The notes below the pieces were generated by a model that saw nothing but the letters and a program-made list of their open reading frames with translations, did not search any database and was not told where the DNA came from. Positions 1-7,646 of a stretch of 11,334 nucleotides of DNA are shown piece after piece. Numbering within the stretch: position 1 is the stretch's first letter; each line of letters begins with the position of its first letter. The position numbers were made by a program, and so were the translations under genes. Origin of the DNA: Flavobacteriales bacterium (lineage in GTDB: Bacteria > Bacteroidota > Bacteroidia > Flavobacteriales_F > PHOS-HE28); the NCBI GenBank assembly GCA_020854015.1, contig JADZGG010000001.1, positions 1 to 11,334 on the forward strand, in the 5' to 3' direction.

Positions 1-675
1 AAGACCCGTTGTCCCGACAAGCGCGTGGTCTGGGTGCCGAACGGTGTCGATCTCACTGCCATCGCTTCAGCTGACGAGGTGCCCAGCTCGGATGTTCGCT
101 CCCGGTTGGGTATCGGCGAAGGTGACCTGGTGTTCGCCTACGCCGGCATCCTTGGCCATGCACAAGGCTTGGAAGTTATACTTCAAGCAGCGGTGCTTCT
201 GCGAGACCGCAGCGACATTCACTTTCTGTTGCTTGGTGACGGACCGGAGAAAAGTATGCTCCGATCGTTGAAGTTCGAACTGGATCCCATTCGCGTCCAT
301 TTCATTGACCGCATGCCACGTCAGGAATTGCTCGGCCTAATGCGCTCCATCGATGCTGTGGTGGTACCCTTGCGGAAGAACGACCTGTTCAAGGGCGCAA
401 TTCCAAGCAAGATCTTTGAGGCCCTGGCCATGGGCAAACCGCTGCTTCTCGGCGTTGAAGGAGAGGCGAAGGACCTCTTCATCTCCCAGGGTGAAAGCGG
501 GCTCGCCTTTGAGCCTGAGAACGCAGCGTCACTGGCCCAAGCAGCCATTCAATATGCGGACAACAGGACACTTGTCCATGCACATGGACCGCACGGACAG
601 CGATACGTGCGTGAGAACTTCGACCGGGAGCGGATCAGCGATCGACTCTGGAACGCCTTGATGGAGCTTGGATGA
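1..675 (+). CDS. Glycosyltransferase family 4, C-terminal part (5' end outside window)
   Basis: The reading frame is open from base 1, so this is the last 224 codons of a longer gene; the GTG at 25 lies inside the frame and is not the start. What remains is the C-terminal Rossmann domain of a GT-B retaining glycosyltransferase. It has the inter-domain VPNGVDL motif, the FAYAGILG strand that opens the second domain, a LLLGDGPEK loop, and the nucleotide-sugar-binding region IPSKIFEALAMGKPLL followed by a GEGEA-like acidic loop. The PSKIFEALAMGKP form resembles WcaI/WbuB-type enzymes that build O-antigen or exopolysaccharide repeats at the cytoplasmic membrane face. Donor and acceptor cannot be told from the sequence. 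The gene overlaps the next by 8 bp, indicating translational coupling in a glycan operon. Family assignment is firm; the exact sugar is unknown. Confidence 0.93.
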   Translation, partial: KTRCPDKRVVWVPNGVDLTAIASADEVPSSDVRSRLGIGEGDLVFAYAGILGHAQGLEVILQAAVLLRDRSDIHFLLLGDGPEKSMLRSLKFELDPIRVHFIDRMPRQELLGLMRSIDAVVVPLRKNDLFKGAIPSKIFEALAMGKPLLLGVEGEAKDLFISQGESGLAFEPENAASLAQAAIQYADNRTLVHAHGPHGQRYVRENFDRERISDRLWNALMELG

Positions 676-1903
676 CCTGAAGGGATATCGAACAAAGTTC
701 GGCACGGCCGGCCAGTGGTCTTGGCTGTCGCTCTGTGCATTGCTGCCGATCAGCGGTTCGCTGGTTCCCATACCCCTCGCCCTCTCGGTGATCCTGTTGC
801 TGGTGTCGGGTTTCGGTCGCTTCCCACGGATGGACCTGCCATCGCTGTGGCCACAACTAGCTCTTTATGCGCTGCACCTCTTGGGCATGCTCTGGACCGC
901 CGATACGGGATTTGGGCTTTTCGACCTGCAGATCAAGTTGGGATTGGTGCTTCTGCCATTGGTGGCCACCGTTGTCACCAAGGCTTTTCCGGACATGTTG
1001 CGCCGGACCATGCTTGCCTTTACGGCCGGTATCCTCATTGCCATCGTGTTGAGCCTTTGGAAGGCCTCCGTCTGCTTCGGCGAAAAGGGGTGGAAGGAGT
1101 GCTGGACACAGAGTTACCTGAGCTACGACCTGCACCCGAGCTACGCGGCCTGGTACCTCTGCTGGGCTGTTGTCTATTGGGGCCATCAGTACATCCATGA
1201 TCGTAGCACTGAACGAAGGCTCAAGCGTGCGATCACCGTGGTGGTTCCTATTCTGCTCGTGTTCATTGTGATGCTGGCAAGCAAGAGCGGCTTGGTCTCC
1301 CTCATGGTCACCGTGGTATTCCTCGTTGGACTTGCCGCACGAAGACTCCAGGGACGGGTGCGTTCCATGGTGGTGCTTGGATCCGTTGCTGCGGTGCTCA
1401 TTGCCGGTTCGATCGCTTGGCCTGTATTGAAGGTTCGGGTCGGAGCCGCATTGACGGCGGTGGAACTTGCACGGGCCGGCGACCCTGCCATCTATGCCTC
1501 CAGTGAGGGCAACGAGGAGCGCTTGGTCGCATGGGGGTGCAGCATCGATCTGCTGAACCAGCATCCTTTCGGATCCGGTACCGGTGACATTAAGAACGAC
1601 CTGGTGACCTGCTACGAGGCGAAGGGAGCTGCCGCAGCGGCGGAACGTCGGCTTAACAGCCATGACCAGTTCCTGCAAGGTGGTGTGGCCTTGGGTTGGC
1701 CTGGGCTCATCCTATCGCTCCTCGTCGCCATCATTCCATTGGTCATCGGCTTGCATCGTCGCGATGGTCTGATGGCCTTATTCGCGCTTTTGTTCGCGCT
1801 GAACGCAGCTGTGGAATCCGTACTGGAAGTGCAAGCAGGAGTGGTCTTCTTCGCTGTGTTCATTGGCTTGCTTGCTGCACAGCGCACCGGACCACCCGAG
1901 TAG
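668..1903 (+). CDS. O-antigen ligase / Wzy-like polymerase family membrane protein
   Basis: A 411-residue polytopic membrane protein with roughly ten or more hydrophobic segments, the normal size for the WaaL/Wzy superfamily. Diagnostic features lie in the C-terminal half: the large periplasmic loop region with an arginine before a WGCSIDLLNQHPFGSGTGD stretch (about 285-307), then NSHDQFLQ (330-337) followed by a GWPGL helix start. HPSY at about 156-159 fits the H-x-S-Y motif often seen mid-protein. Such enzymes either polymerise undecaprenyl-linked repeat units or ligate the finished glycan to lipid A-core or protein; sequence alone does not separate these roles. The first in-frame ATG is at residue 55, inside the membrane region, so a TTG start at 668 is the best choice. 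That places the start 8 bp inside the upstream GT4 gene, consistent with coupled translation. The start could be wrong by a few codons. Confidence 0.88.
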   Translation: MDDLKGYRTKFGTAGQWSWLSLCALLPISGSLVPIPLALSVILLLVSGFGRFPRMDLPSLWPQLALYALHLLGMLWTADTGFGLFDLQIKLGLVLLPLVATVVTKAFPDMLRRTMLAFTAGILIAIVLSLWKASVCFGEKGWKECWTQSYLSYDLHPSYAAWYLCWAVVYWGHQYIHDRSTERRLKRAITVVVPILLVFIVMLASKSGLVSLMVTVVFLVGLAARRLQGRVRSMVVLGSVAAVLIAGSIAWPVLKVRVGAALTAVELARAGDPAIYASSEGNEERLVAWGCSIDLLNQHPFGSGTGDIKNDLVTCYEAKGAAAAAERRLNSHDQFLQGGVALGWPGLILSLLVAIIPLVIGLHRRDGLMALFALLFALNAAVESVLEVQAGVVFFAVFIGLLAAQRTGPPE

Positions 1904-1916
1904 CGAACTTCGCCCC

Positions 1917-3122
1917 ATGATCCCTTTCAGCCCACCCCGCATCGATGAACGGACCATCGCCGAGGTCACTGCCGCCTTGCGCAGTGGTTGGATCACTACC
2001 GGGCCGCGCACCAAGGAGTTCGAGAAGCGCCTAGCGGCCTATTGCGACGTGGAGAAGGTGATCGCGCTGAACGCCTGGACCAACGCTTGCGAATTGGTTC
2101 TCCGCTGGTTCAACATCGGTCCCGGCGATGAGGTCATCGTGCCCGCTTACACCTATTGCGCTACGGCGAACATCGTGGTCCACGTCGGCGCAAGGCCGGT
2201 GATGGTGGATGTGCTGGATGACTTCACCATGGACCCGGATGCTGTGCGTAAGGCCATCACGTCGCGCACCAAGTGCATCATGCCGGTGGACATCGGGGGG
2301 CTGCCGGCGGACCAACTGCAGATCATGCGCCTCGCGGAAGAACATCGAACAATTTTCGTGGCCAAGGGCGAAGTACAACAGCAGCTTGGGCGGATCTTGG
2401 TCCTGAGCGATGCGGCCCATTCCTTCGGAGCCACGATAGGCGACAAGCGGGTGGGGGCGATCGCCGACATCACAGGTTTCAGCTTCCATGCGGTGAAGAA
2501 CCTGACCACAGCAGAAGGCGGCGCGCTTGCGCTCAACATGCCCAAGCCCTTCGACAACGAAGCCCTCTACAAGCACTTCAATGTGATGAGCTTGCATGGC
2601 CAGAGCAAGGACGCGCTCAGCAAGATGCAAGCGGGTGCCTGGCGGTATGACGTGACCATGGCCGGCTGGAAGTGCAACATGACCGACCTGCAGGCCGCGA
2701 TCGGCTTGGTGGAGCTAGACCGCTACGACAGCGAGACCATCCCCCGGCGCAAAGCGATCTGCGAGCGGTACAACGCCACCTTCGGTACCGATACTCGTTT
2801 CATTGCCCCTCTGTTCGCCGATGCTGGTCGCAAAGGTTCCTACCACCTCTACATGCTACGGCTGGCGAACGCCACCGAAGCTCAGCGGGACGCCGTGATC
2901 GCCGCCATCGCCAAGCGTGAGGTGAGCGTGAACGTGCATTTCATCCCCATGCCCATGCTCACCGTGTACAAGGAGCTCGGCTATCGCATCGCGGACTTTC
3001 CCAACACCTTCAACCAGTACAGCCGCGAGATCAGCCTGCCGGTCTACTACGACCTTAGCGATGCACAGGTCGATACGGTGATCGCAGCCGTGAAGGAAGC
3101 TGTTGCCGAAGTGATGGGCTGA
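1917..3122 (+). CDS. DegT/DnrJ/EryC1/StrS family PLP-dependent sugar aminotransferase
   Basis: A 401-residue fold-type I aminotransferase that would move an amino group, usually from glutamate, onto a keto-sugar nucleotide in the cytoplasm. Visible landmarks are the N-terminal GWITTGP-x5-FE element (about 24-36), the GDEVIVPAYTY segment (70-80), DAAHSFGA (165-172, the Asp that contacts the PLP ring), the Schiff-base lysine K194 in HAVKNLTTAEGGAL, and the NMTDLQAAIGLVEL dimer-interface segment (254-267). An insertion of about 18 residues (around 144-161) separates the GGLPAD loop from the LSDAAHS strand, marking a subfamily. The ATG at 1917 begins at the conserved IPFSPP start; the frame is open further upstream but that would overlap the ligase gene. 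It lies 13 bp after the ligase and 5 bp before the phosphoglycosyl transferase, so it probably makes an amino sugar for the same glycan. PorR and WbpE are T9SS-relevant relatives, but orthology is not shown. Confidence 0.93.
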   Translation: MIPFSPPRIDERTIAEVTAALRSGWITTGPRTKEFEKRLAAYCDVEKVIALNAWTNACELVLRWFNIGPGDEVIVPAYTYCATANIVVHVGARPVMVDVLDDFTMDPDAVRKAITSRTKCIMPVDIGGLPADQLQIMRLAEEHRTIFVAKGEVQQQLGRILVLSDAAHSFGATIGDKRVGAIADITGFSFHAVKNLTTAEGGALALNMPKPFDNEALYKHFNVMSLHGQSKDALSKMQAGAWRYDVTMAGWKCNMTDLQAAIGLVELDRYDSETIPRRKAICERYNATFGTDTRFIAPLFADAGRKGSYHLYMLRLANATEAQRDAVIAAIAKREVSVNVHFIPMPMLTVYKELGYRIADFPNTFNQYSREISLPVYYDLSDAQVDTVIAAVKEAVAEVMG

Positions 3123-3127
3123 TCACG

Positions 3128-3718
3128 ATGGTCAAGCGCACCTTCGACATTCTCTTCGCCTTTGTTGCATTGCTCATGCTCCTACCGCTGCTCCTGGCAT
3201 TCGCCTTGGCAGTGTCCATGTCATCTCGGGGTGGCGCATTCTTCCGGCAGGTGCGTGTCGGGAGGGGAGGAAAGGAATTCCGGTTACTGAAGTTCCGCAG
3301 CATGCGGCCGGGTAGCGAAGCTCAGGGCCAGCTCACCATTGGCGGTCGCGATCCACGCATCACGGGGGTCGGGTTCTTCCTGCGCAAGACCACGCTGGAC
3401 GAACTGCCACAGCTGTGGAACGTGCTGGTAGGGGACATGAGCATCGTCGGGCCACGTCCTGAGGTGCCGCGCTATGTCGCACTGTATTCCCCGGAACAAC
3501 GGGTGGTGCTCAGCGTGCGCCCTGGGATCACCGGCATGGCGAGCATGGACTATGTGGACGAGAACGAGATGCTTGCCAAGGCTCCCGATCCCGAGCGGGC
3601 CTATATCGAACAAGTGATGCCGGCCAAGCTGGCCCTCGACATTCGCTATGTGCGCGAACGCAGCATGGCCCTGGACCTGCGCATCATAGCAGCCACCGTG
3701 AAGTTGATCTTCAGGTAG
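3128..3718 (+). CDS. Small (PglC-type) phosphoglycosyl transferase, bacterial sugar transferase family
   Basis: A 196-residue monotopic phosphoglycosyl transferase that would move a sugar-1-phosphate from a UDP-sugar to undecaprenyl phosphate, the first membrane step of glycan assembly. One N-terminal hydrophobic re-entrant segment (about 6-32) precedes the catalytic domain. Family motifs in order: the FFRQVRVGRGGKEFRLLKFR core (38-57), catalytic Asp-Glu dyad D91-E92 in LDELPQLWNVL, VGDMSIVGPRPE (101-112) and RPGITG (131-136). It lacks the extra N-terminal four-helix membrane domain of WcaJ/WbaP enzymes, so it belongs to the short PglC-like class. The ATG at 3128 follows the aminotransferase stop by 5 bp. 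Partnership with the aminotransferase and with the 4,6-dehydratase at 9025-10911 suggests, by analogy with the Campylobacter Pgl pathway, a di-amino or N-acylated sugar as substrate; no acetyltransferase is present here to confirm this. Confidence 0.94.
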   Translation: MVKRTFDILFAFVALLMLLPLLLAFALAVSMSSRGGAFFRQVRVGRGGKEFRLLKFRSMRPGSEAQGQLTIGGRDPRITGVGFFLRKTTLDELPQLWNVLVGDMSIVGPRPEVPRYVALYSPEQRVVLSVRPGITGMASMDYVDENEMLAKAPDPERAYIEQVMPAKLALDIRYVRERSMALDLRIIAATVKLIFR

Positions 3719-3733
3719 GAGGGGCCCAACGCA

Positions 3734-3765
3734 CGAAGCGCCCCCGGTTCCCCGGAGGCGCTTCG
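3734..3765. terminator. Hairpin between convergent genes, probable bidirectional terminator
   Basis: Bases 3734-3747 pair with 3752-3765 to give a 14-position stem with a single C/A mismatch and a TTCC tetraloop; the outer half (CGAAGCGCC against its complement) is perfect. It sits between the stop of the phosphoglycosyl transferase (3718) and the stop of the opposing T9SS cargo gene (3785), where a terminator serving both strands is expected. No U-tract follows on either strand, so it may act by stabilising 3' ends rather than as a classical intrinsic terminator. Confidence 0.75.
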
Positions 3766-3784
3766 CCAGTGGATCAGATCAAGC

Positions 3785-5668
3785 TTACTGCTTCACGATG
3801 CGGCGGGTGGTCTGGCCCTGCTCGCTACGGATCGTCAGCATGTAGATACCAGCAGGCTGGCTGGTGATATCAAGGGTGTGCTGCAATTTGCTCGTGCGCT
3901 CGGCGGCCACCATGCGGCCGGTCACGTCCACCACGCTGAGCTCCACGGTGCCTAGGTCGTTCAGCATCACTTCCACCGCACCATTGGTGGGGTTGGGGAA
4001 CACGGCCACCTTGTTGTCGATGGCGTTCTCGGTGATGCCGATGCCGAAGGCGAATTCCGCATCATTGAAGCCCACACCCTTCAGGTAGAAGAAGCCGCAA
4101 ACATCCACGTCCTCCGCACCGGGTTCGGCGTAGACCGTGGGGATCTCGTAATTGTAGTCAGCACCACCAGTGATCGAGATGGGTGCCACCGTATGGAACC
4201 AAGCAGCACCTTCAGCGTTCGTGTTGAGCGTCAAGTTCTTGGTCGCGGTCCACAGACCGGTGGTCGCGTTCAGACCTGCGCAGTACATGTCGGGCAGGAT
4301 GTTCTCGGTCTCGGTATCGCCACTGCTGTTCCAGCTGAAGAACAACTTGGTACCATCAGCCGTGCGGCTAGCCTGGGGACGGTTGCTCTGGAAGGGGCCA
4401 CCACCGGTCGTCTGGGGAGGCCATTGGTAGTCCTCTCCAAGCACATTGCTCAAGGTTTCCAAGTCCCAGGTCACACCATCCGTAGTAGCCGCATGCACGA
4501 TGAACTGGGTGGCCAGGTCAACGAACACATAGTTGGCCGAATCGCTGGAGTTGCCCAAAGACTGAGTGATCACTTCCGTGATCATGTGGAGTTTGCCGTT
4601 GGCGTCCACGGTCATGTCCATGTCGCTGAAGTAGGGGCGGGGCAGCTGTGTGTCGTTCGCACCGGGGATGTTGTCCACCACCCACTGGTCAGTGCTGAAG
4701 TCGTGGATGGGAAGCGGAGCCCAGCTCGAGCCGCCATCAGTGGTCTTGTACACGTTCGGGTGCGGTGCGGGGCGGGGGAGCGTGGTGCTCTGTGTACCGT
4801 TGATCACGGCATAGCCCGTCTGTCCGTCCGGTGAGAACCCGATGTTCCAGCTAACAGCTTGTGCGGTGATGCCATTATCGGGATCATTGTAGACGAACAC
4901 ATCCCAAGGCAGGCTGTAGGACACTGTCCAATCCACACTGTTGGTGCCGGTATTGAACACCCCTTTCAGAACGCTGAAGCTGCTGTAATCGACCGAGTCA
5001 GCATTGTCCGTTGTGGTGCTCAGGCGTGAAGCGAGGGCCCACATGTTACCGTTCACATCGGTGTGCATGCCATAGGCATGGAACGTGGTGTTGTCCCCGA
5101 AGATGTCGAAGTAGGCATCCACGTTGTTGCTGCCGTCGAACTTGGCCGAGCTGGCCTGGATGATGCCCCACTGGCCGGCGTTCACAGAGTTCAGGGTGGC
5201 ACCGGTGCTGACCGCATAAGCGTTGGCCGGGTCCGTGTTCCCGCTGGGATTCCAGATCGTGATCTGCGGGTAACGGCATGCGGTGACCGGCGCCGTTGTG
5301 CCTGCAAGGATGCCTGGGGTCAGCAACTTGTTGAGCTGGAACGTTGCTCCTCCGTCTGTGCTCACGTCGAAACGGATCGCATTGCCGGCACCGACACCAC
5401 CATTGTCAGCGGCGTTCTGGCGATGGACGAACAGGACCGAGTTCAGCTCCGGATTGTAGGAGACCTGGTTCTGTCCGCTCAACAACACGGTCAGCATGTT
5501 CTGGGCATTCCCGAGCGCTATGGAAGAAGCCCGGAGGGTGCCTGGTGTGCCCACTTGGGCGCTGCCGTTGTCGATCAGCTTGTGGTTCATGGGGCGAGGG
5601 GCCATCTGCTGGGCATGCGCACCAGCGAAAGCTCCTGCCGCAAGAAGCGAGAGGTAGATCTTTTTCAT
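3785..5668 (-). CDS. Secreted T9SS type A sorting-domain protein with Asp-box (BNR-like) motifs
   Basis: A 627-residue exported protein. The ATG at 5668 opens a textbook Sec signal peptide (KK, hydrophobic run, AHA cleavage near residue 19); the in-frame extension to 5746 lacks one and is rejected. Asp-box motifs STDGGATF (103-110) and TTDGGSSW (309-316), plus a weaker TTDGVTW (395-401), suggest a beta-propeller like those of sialidases and exo-alpha-glycosidases. The Arg triad and other sialidase residues are not obvious, so enzymatic activity is not claimed. The last 75 or so residues form the T9SS C-terminal domain: VFPNPTNG (556-563), a VVDVTGRMV strand, GIYMLTI and a basic terminal TRRIVKQ. 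Such cargo is moved across the outer membrane by the Por/Spr machinery and often left glycan-anchored on the surface. Composition is rich in N, T, G and S. The substrate is unknown; a structural or adhesive role is equally possible. Confidence 0.9.
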   Translation of the reverse strand: MKKIYLSLLAAGAFAGAHAQQMAPRPMNHKLIDNGSAQVGTPGTLRASSIALGNAQNMLTVLLSGQNQVSYNPELNSVLFVHRQNAADNGGVGAGNAIRFDVSTDGGATFQLNKLLTPGILAGTTAPVTACRYPQITIWNPSGNTDPANAYAVSTGATLNSVNAGQWGIIQASSAKFDGSNNVDAYFDIFGDNTTFHAYGMHTDVNGNMWALASRLSTTTDNADSVDYSSFSVLKGVFNTGTNSVDWTVSYSLPWDVFVYNDPDNGITAQAVSWNIGFSPDGQTGYAVINGTQSTTLPRPAPHPNVYKTTDGGSSWAPLPIHDFSTDQWVVDNIPGANDTQLPRPYFSDMDMTVDANGKLHMITEVITQSLGNSSDSANYVFVDLATQFIVHAATTDGVTWDLETLSNVLGEDYQWPPQTTGGGPFQSNRPQASRTADGTKLFFSWNSSGDTETENILPDMYCAGLNATTGLWTATKNLTLNTNAEGAAWFHTVAPISITGGADYNYEIPTVYAEPGAEDVDVCGFFYLKGVGFNDAEFAFGIGITENAIDNKVAVFPNPTNGAVEVMLNDLGTVELSVVDVTGRMVAAERTSKLQHTLDITSQPAGIYMLTIRSEQGQTTRRIVKQ

Positions 5669-5700
5669 GTGATAGGGGTTAGAGTGTTCGTTCAGGGCTG

Positions 5701-5708
5701 GAAAGTTA
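5701..5708 (-). promoter_or_regulatory. Possible Bacteroidota -7 element (TAACTTTC) for the T9SS cargo gene
   Basis: On the minus strand TAACTTTC matches the Bacteroidetes -7 consensus TAnnTTTG at five of six fixed positions and would leave a leader of about 25-30 nt before the ATG at 5668. No clear TTG-type -33 box stands at the usual spacing, so this is a weak call. Confidence 0.3.
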
Positions 5709-5722
5709 ACGATGCGTTCATA

Positions 5723-5737
5723 TTTCCCGACGGGAAA
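5723..5737. promoter_or_regulatory. Perfect 15-bp palindrome upstream of the T9SS cargo gene (operator or terminator stem)
   Basis: TTTCCCGACGGGAAA is a perfect inverted repeat of 7-bp arms around one central base. It lies 32 bp downstream of the stop of the SirB1-like gene and about 55 bp upstream of the T9SS cargo start, just upstream of the possible -7 element. A one-base spacer is too short for an RNA hairpin unless the inner pairs open, which favours a dimeric-regulator binding site; a short terminator stem for the upstream gene cannot be excluded. Confidence 0.45.
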
Positions 5738-5768
5738 ATGAGCCACACGAAGACCTGAACTGGCGATC

Positions 5769-6644
5769 CTACGAGGGTTCCCCCAACAGCGCCCTGAGCC
5801 GCTTCAGTTCGGCGGCACGTTCCGGATCGCCCGACTTCTCGTAGCTGTGCACCAGGTTGTTCAGCTGGCGCCGCACGATGTCGATGTTGGAGCAAGGCTG
5901 GTAGAATGACTCCCGCGCATCGATGTCCAGCTTCCGCAGGAACTCATCGATCTCATTCCGCCCGAGAATGTCGCCCTGACTGAAAGCGTTCACGTAGAAC
6001 AGGATGTTCTGCCTGCCACCTGGATCGCCCCCGATGCTGTCCTCATCCAGGTAGGCGAGCACGAAATGGTTGGGGAGGTTCACCCCGCGCAAGGGCAGTC
6101 CCAGCTCTTCCGCCAATACCTGGTACAAGACAGAAAGCGAGAGCGGATTGCCGGTGCGGCTGTCGAGCACCTCGTTAATGTAGCTGTTCTGGGGCGCGTG
6201 GTAATTGCGCTTGTTACCCTTGAAGCCGTGGACCTGGAAAAAGATGTGGTTGAACACGCGCACCTTTTCGAACGCCGTGAGGTTGTCATTCAGCTCCAAC
6301 CAGATGTCCTGACGGATGGCGGCCAACTTGGCCCGGAAGCGTTGCTCGTCCAGTTCCATGTACCGGTAGCGACACACGAGCAGGGCCCCTTCCAACAGGT
6401 CCTCTCCGCCGCCAGCATGCCATGCTTTCAATCCTTCATGCACGGAATCCACGTGGATGGTGTGCAGGATGTCCTCGATCCGGTTCCGATACAGTTCGCC
6501 GAGCTGATCCAGTTCCCAGGCCCGTTCCAACACAGGTACCACCGGCACACCGATGGCGATGATGCGTTCCCTTACTTGTTGGTAGATGGCTTCGTCAGGA
6601 TCGTCGATCAGGTTGACCAATGCCTGTATCTCATTCTCGCTCAT
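5769..6644 (-). CDS. SirB1-type transglutaminase-like protein
   Basis: A 291-residue cytoplasmic protein resembling the SirB1/Transglut_core2 family. The N-terminal half (about 1-115) is all-helical and could be HEAT-like. The signature segment is NSYINEVLDSRTGNPLSLSVLYQVLAEELGLPLRGVNLPNHFVL (about 153-195, cited in parts): an NSY-NEVL helix, the GNPLSLSVLY helix start, and the PNHF motif carrying the histidine of the transglutaminase triad (H193). The GNPLSLS segment, where a papain-like nucleophile would be expected, shows Ser rather than Cys, as is common in this family, so classical transglutaminase or protease activity is unlikely. The C-terminal 60 residues look TPR-like (two helices ending ERAAELKRLRALLG). 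The ATG at 6644 begins a normal N-terminus. It lies 100 bp downstream of the phosphorylase on the same strand. The molecular role of this family is not established. Confidence 0.88.
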   Translation of the reverse strand: MSENEIQALVNLIDDPDEAIYQQVRERIIAIGVPVVPVLERAWELDQLGELYRNRIEDILHTIHVDSVHEGLKAWHAGGGEDLLEGALLVCRYRYMELDEQRFRAKLAAIRQDIWLELNDNLTAFEKVRVFNHIFFQVHGFKGNKRNYHAPQNSYINEVLDSRTGNPLSLSVLYQVLAEELGLPLRGVNLPNHFVLAYLDEDSIGGDPGGRQNILFYVNAFSQGDILGRNEIDEFLRKLDIDARESFYQPCSNIDIVRRQLNNLVHSYEKSGDPERAAELKRLRALLGEPS

Positions 6645-6744
6645 CTCCGGGTCGGTGCAGGGAAGGTCTGCCCGGACGAAGTTCGATGACGGGTGATACG
6701 ATCGGAGCGGAGCAGCCCTGGTCTTTCCACCAGTGGGGTGTTGA

Positions 6745-7644
6745 TCAGCCCAATACGCGCTCCAGCACCTGGCCTATCATGCGCTCCACGGCCGCATGGT
6801 GGTCCTTGCTGTACTCTTTGCGCAACCGATTGGCGACCACCGCGCAAACCGTGCAAGCGCGATGTCCGAGCAGACCGGAGAGGCCGTAAAGTGCACTGGT
6901 CTCCATCTCGTAGTTCACGATGCGCTGCCCTTCGTGTGCGAAGCTGCTGAAGGAATCGTTCAGTCCTTCGACACTGGGAATGCCGCGCAGTTGCCGACCC
7001 TGCGGTCCATAGAAGCCGCCGGCCGTCACTGTGATGCCCACGTGATTGTCCTGTCCCAGCAGTTCCACGAGGTCCGCGTCACCGGTGCCGACATAGGGCA
7101 CGGGTAGATTGTCCGGCCATTCGGTGTGGTCCAGGAAGCCCTGAAGCAATCGGACCTCGGCGTTCTCTTGCTCGTTGGCATAGTAGTGCATCACGTTGTC
7201 GAGCCCCAGGCCGAAGCGCGAGACCACCAGCTCATCAACAGGTATGTCAGGCTGCAACGCACCGCAAGTACCCAGGCGGATGATGCGGAGCGAACGATGC
7301 TGGGCCTTGGGCGAGCGCGTGACAAGGTCGATGTTCACCAGAGCATCCAACTCGTTCACCACGATGTCGATGTTGTCCGTGCCGATGCCCGTGGCCAAGG
7401 CCGTGACCCGACGACCGTGGAAGGTGCCTGTGTGCGCGACGAACTCGCGGTTCTGCGACCGGTGTTCAATGTGGTCGAAGTGAGCGCTGATCAGGGCGAT
7501 GCGACCCGGGTCGCCAGCCACCAGAACGGTATCGGCCAGATGCTCCGGACGGAGCGCGAGGTGATAGACAGAGCCGTCCGGATTCAGGATCAGTTCGCTT
7601 TCCGGCAGTACGGTGCCAGCAGGGGTGAGGGTGATGGGTCGCAT
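6745..7644 (-). CDS. Nucleoside phosphorylase (NP-I family, uridine phosphorylase-like)
   Basis: A 299-residue cytoplasmic enzyme of the NP-I superfamily, which splits nucleosides with phosphate into free base and (deoxy)ribose-1-phosphate for salvage. Motifs in order: AGDPGR (43-48, phosphate binding), ATGIGTDNIDIVVNEL (84-99), RLGTCGALQ (123-131, second phosphate-binding segment), and VNYEMETSALYGL (243-255) carrying the ribose-contacting Met-Glu pair. The general shape and the EMETSALY sequence are closer to uridine phosphorylases than to hexameric purine enzymes, but base specificity is not secure. The ATG at 7644 is chosen because the family N-terminus begins there and it lies 2 bp after the thioesterase stop (TGACCATG); the frame extends to 7836 only by running through the thioesterase gene. 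The two are almost certainly co-transcribed. Confidence 0.92.
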   Translation of the reverse strand: MRPITLTPAGTVLPESELILNPDGSVYHLALRPEHLADTVLVAGDPGRIALISAHFDHIEHRSQNREFVAHTGTFHGRRVTALATGIGTDNIDIVVNELDALVNIDLVTRSPKAQHRSLRIIRLGTCGALQPDIPVDELVVSRFGLGLDNVMHYYANEQENAEVRLLQGFLDHTEWPDNLPVPYVGTGDADLVELLGQDNHVGITVTAGGFYGPQGRQLRGIPSVEGLNDSFSSFAHEGQRIVNYEMETSALYGLSGLLGHRACTVCAVVANRLRKEYSKDHHAAVERMIGQVLERVLG

Positions 7645-7646
7645 GG

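Noticed and set aside
25..27. GTG as a start of the first glycosyltransferase gene
   Set aside because: It lies inside the conserved inter-domain segment and the frame is open to base 1, so the gene begins outside the window.
857..1678. Long minus-strand open frame (273 codons) antisense to the O-antigen ligase
   Set aside because: Its translation is rich in His, Gln, Pro and Arg with no domain pattern, while the plus-strand frame encodes a clear membrane protein; it is a GC-driven shadow.
5669..5746. 26-residue N-terminal extension of the T9SS cargo protein
   Set aside because: It would bury the signal peptide that begins exactly at the ATG at 5668.
6718..6733. Small hairpin CTGGT/ACCAG after the nucleoside phosphorylase
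   Set aside because: Only five base pairs, and it does not extend; such a stem is expected by chance.
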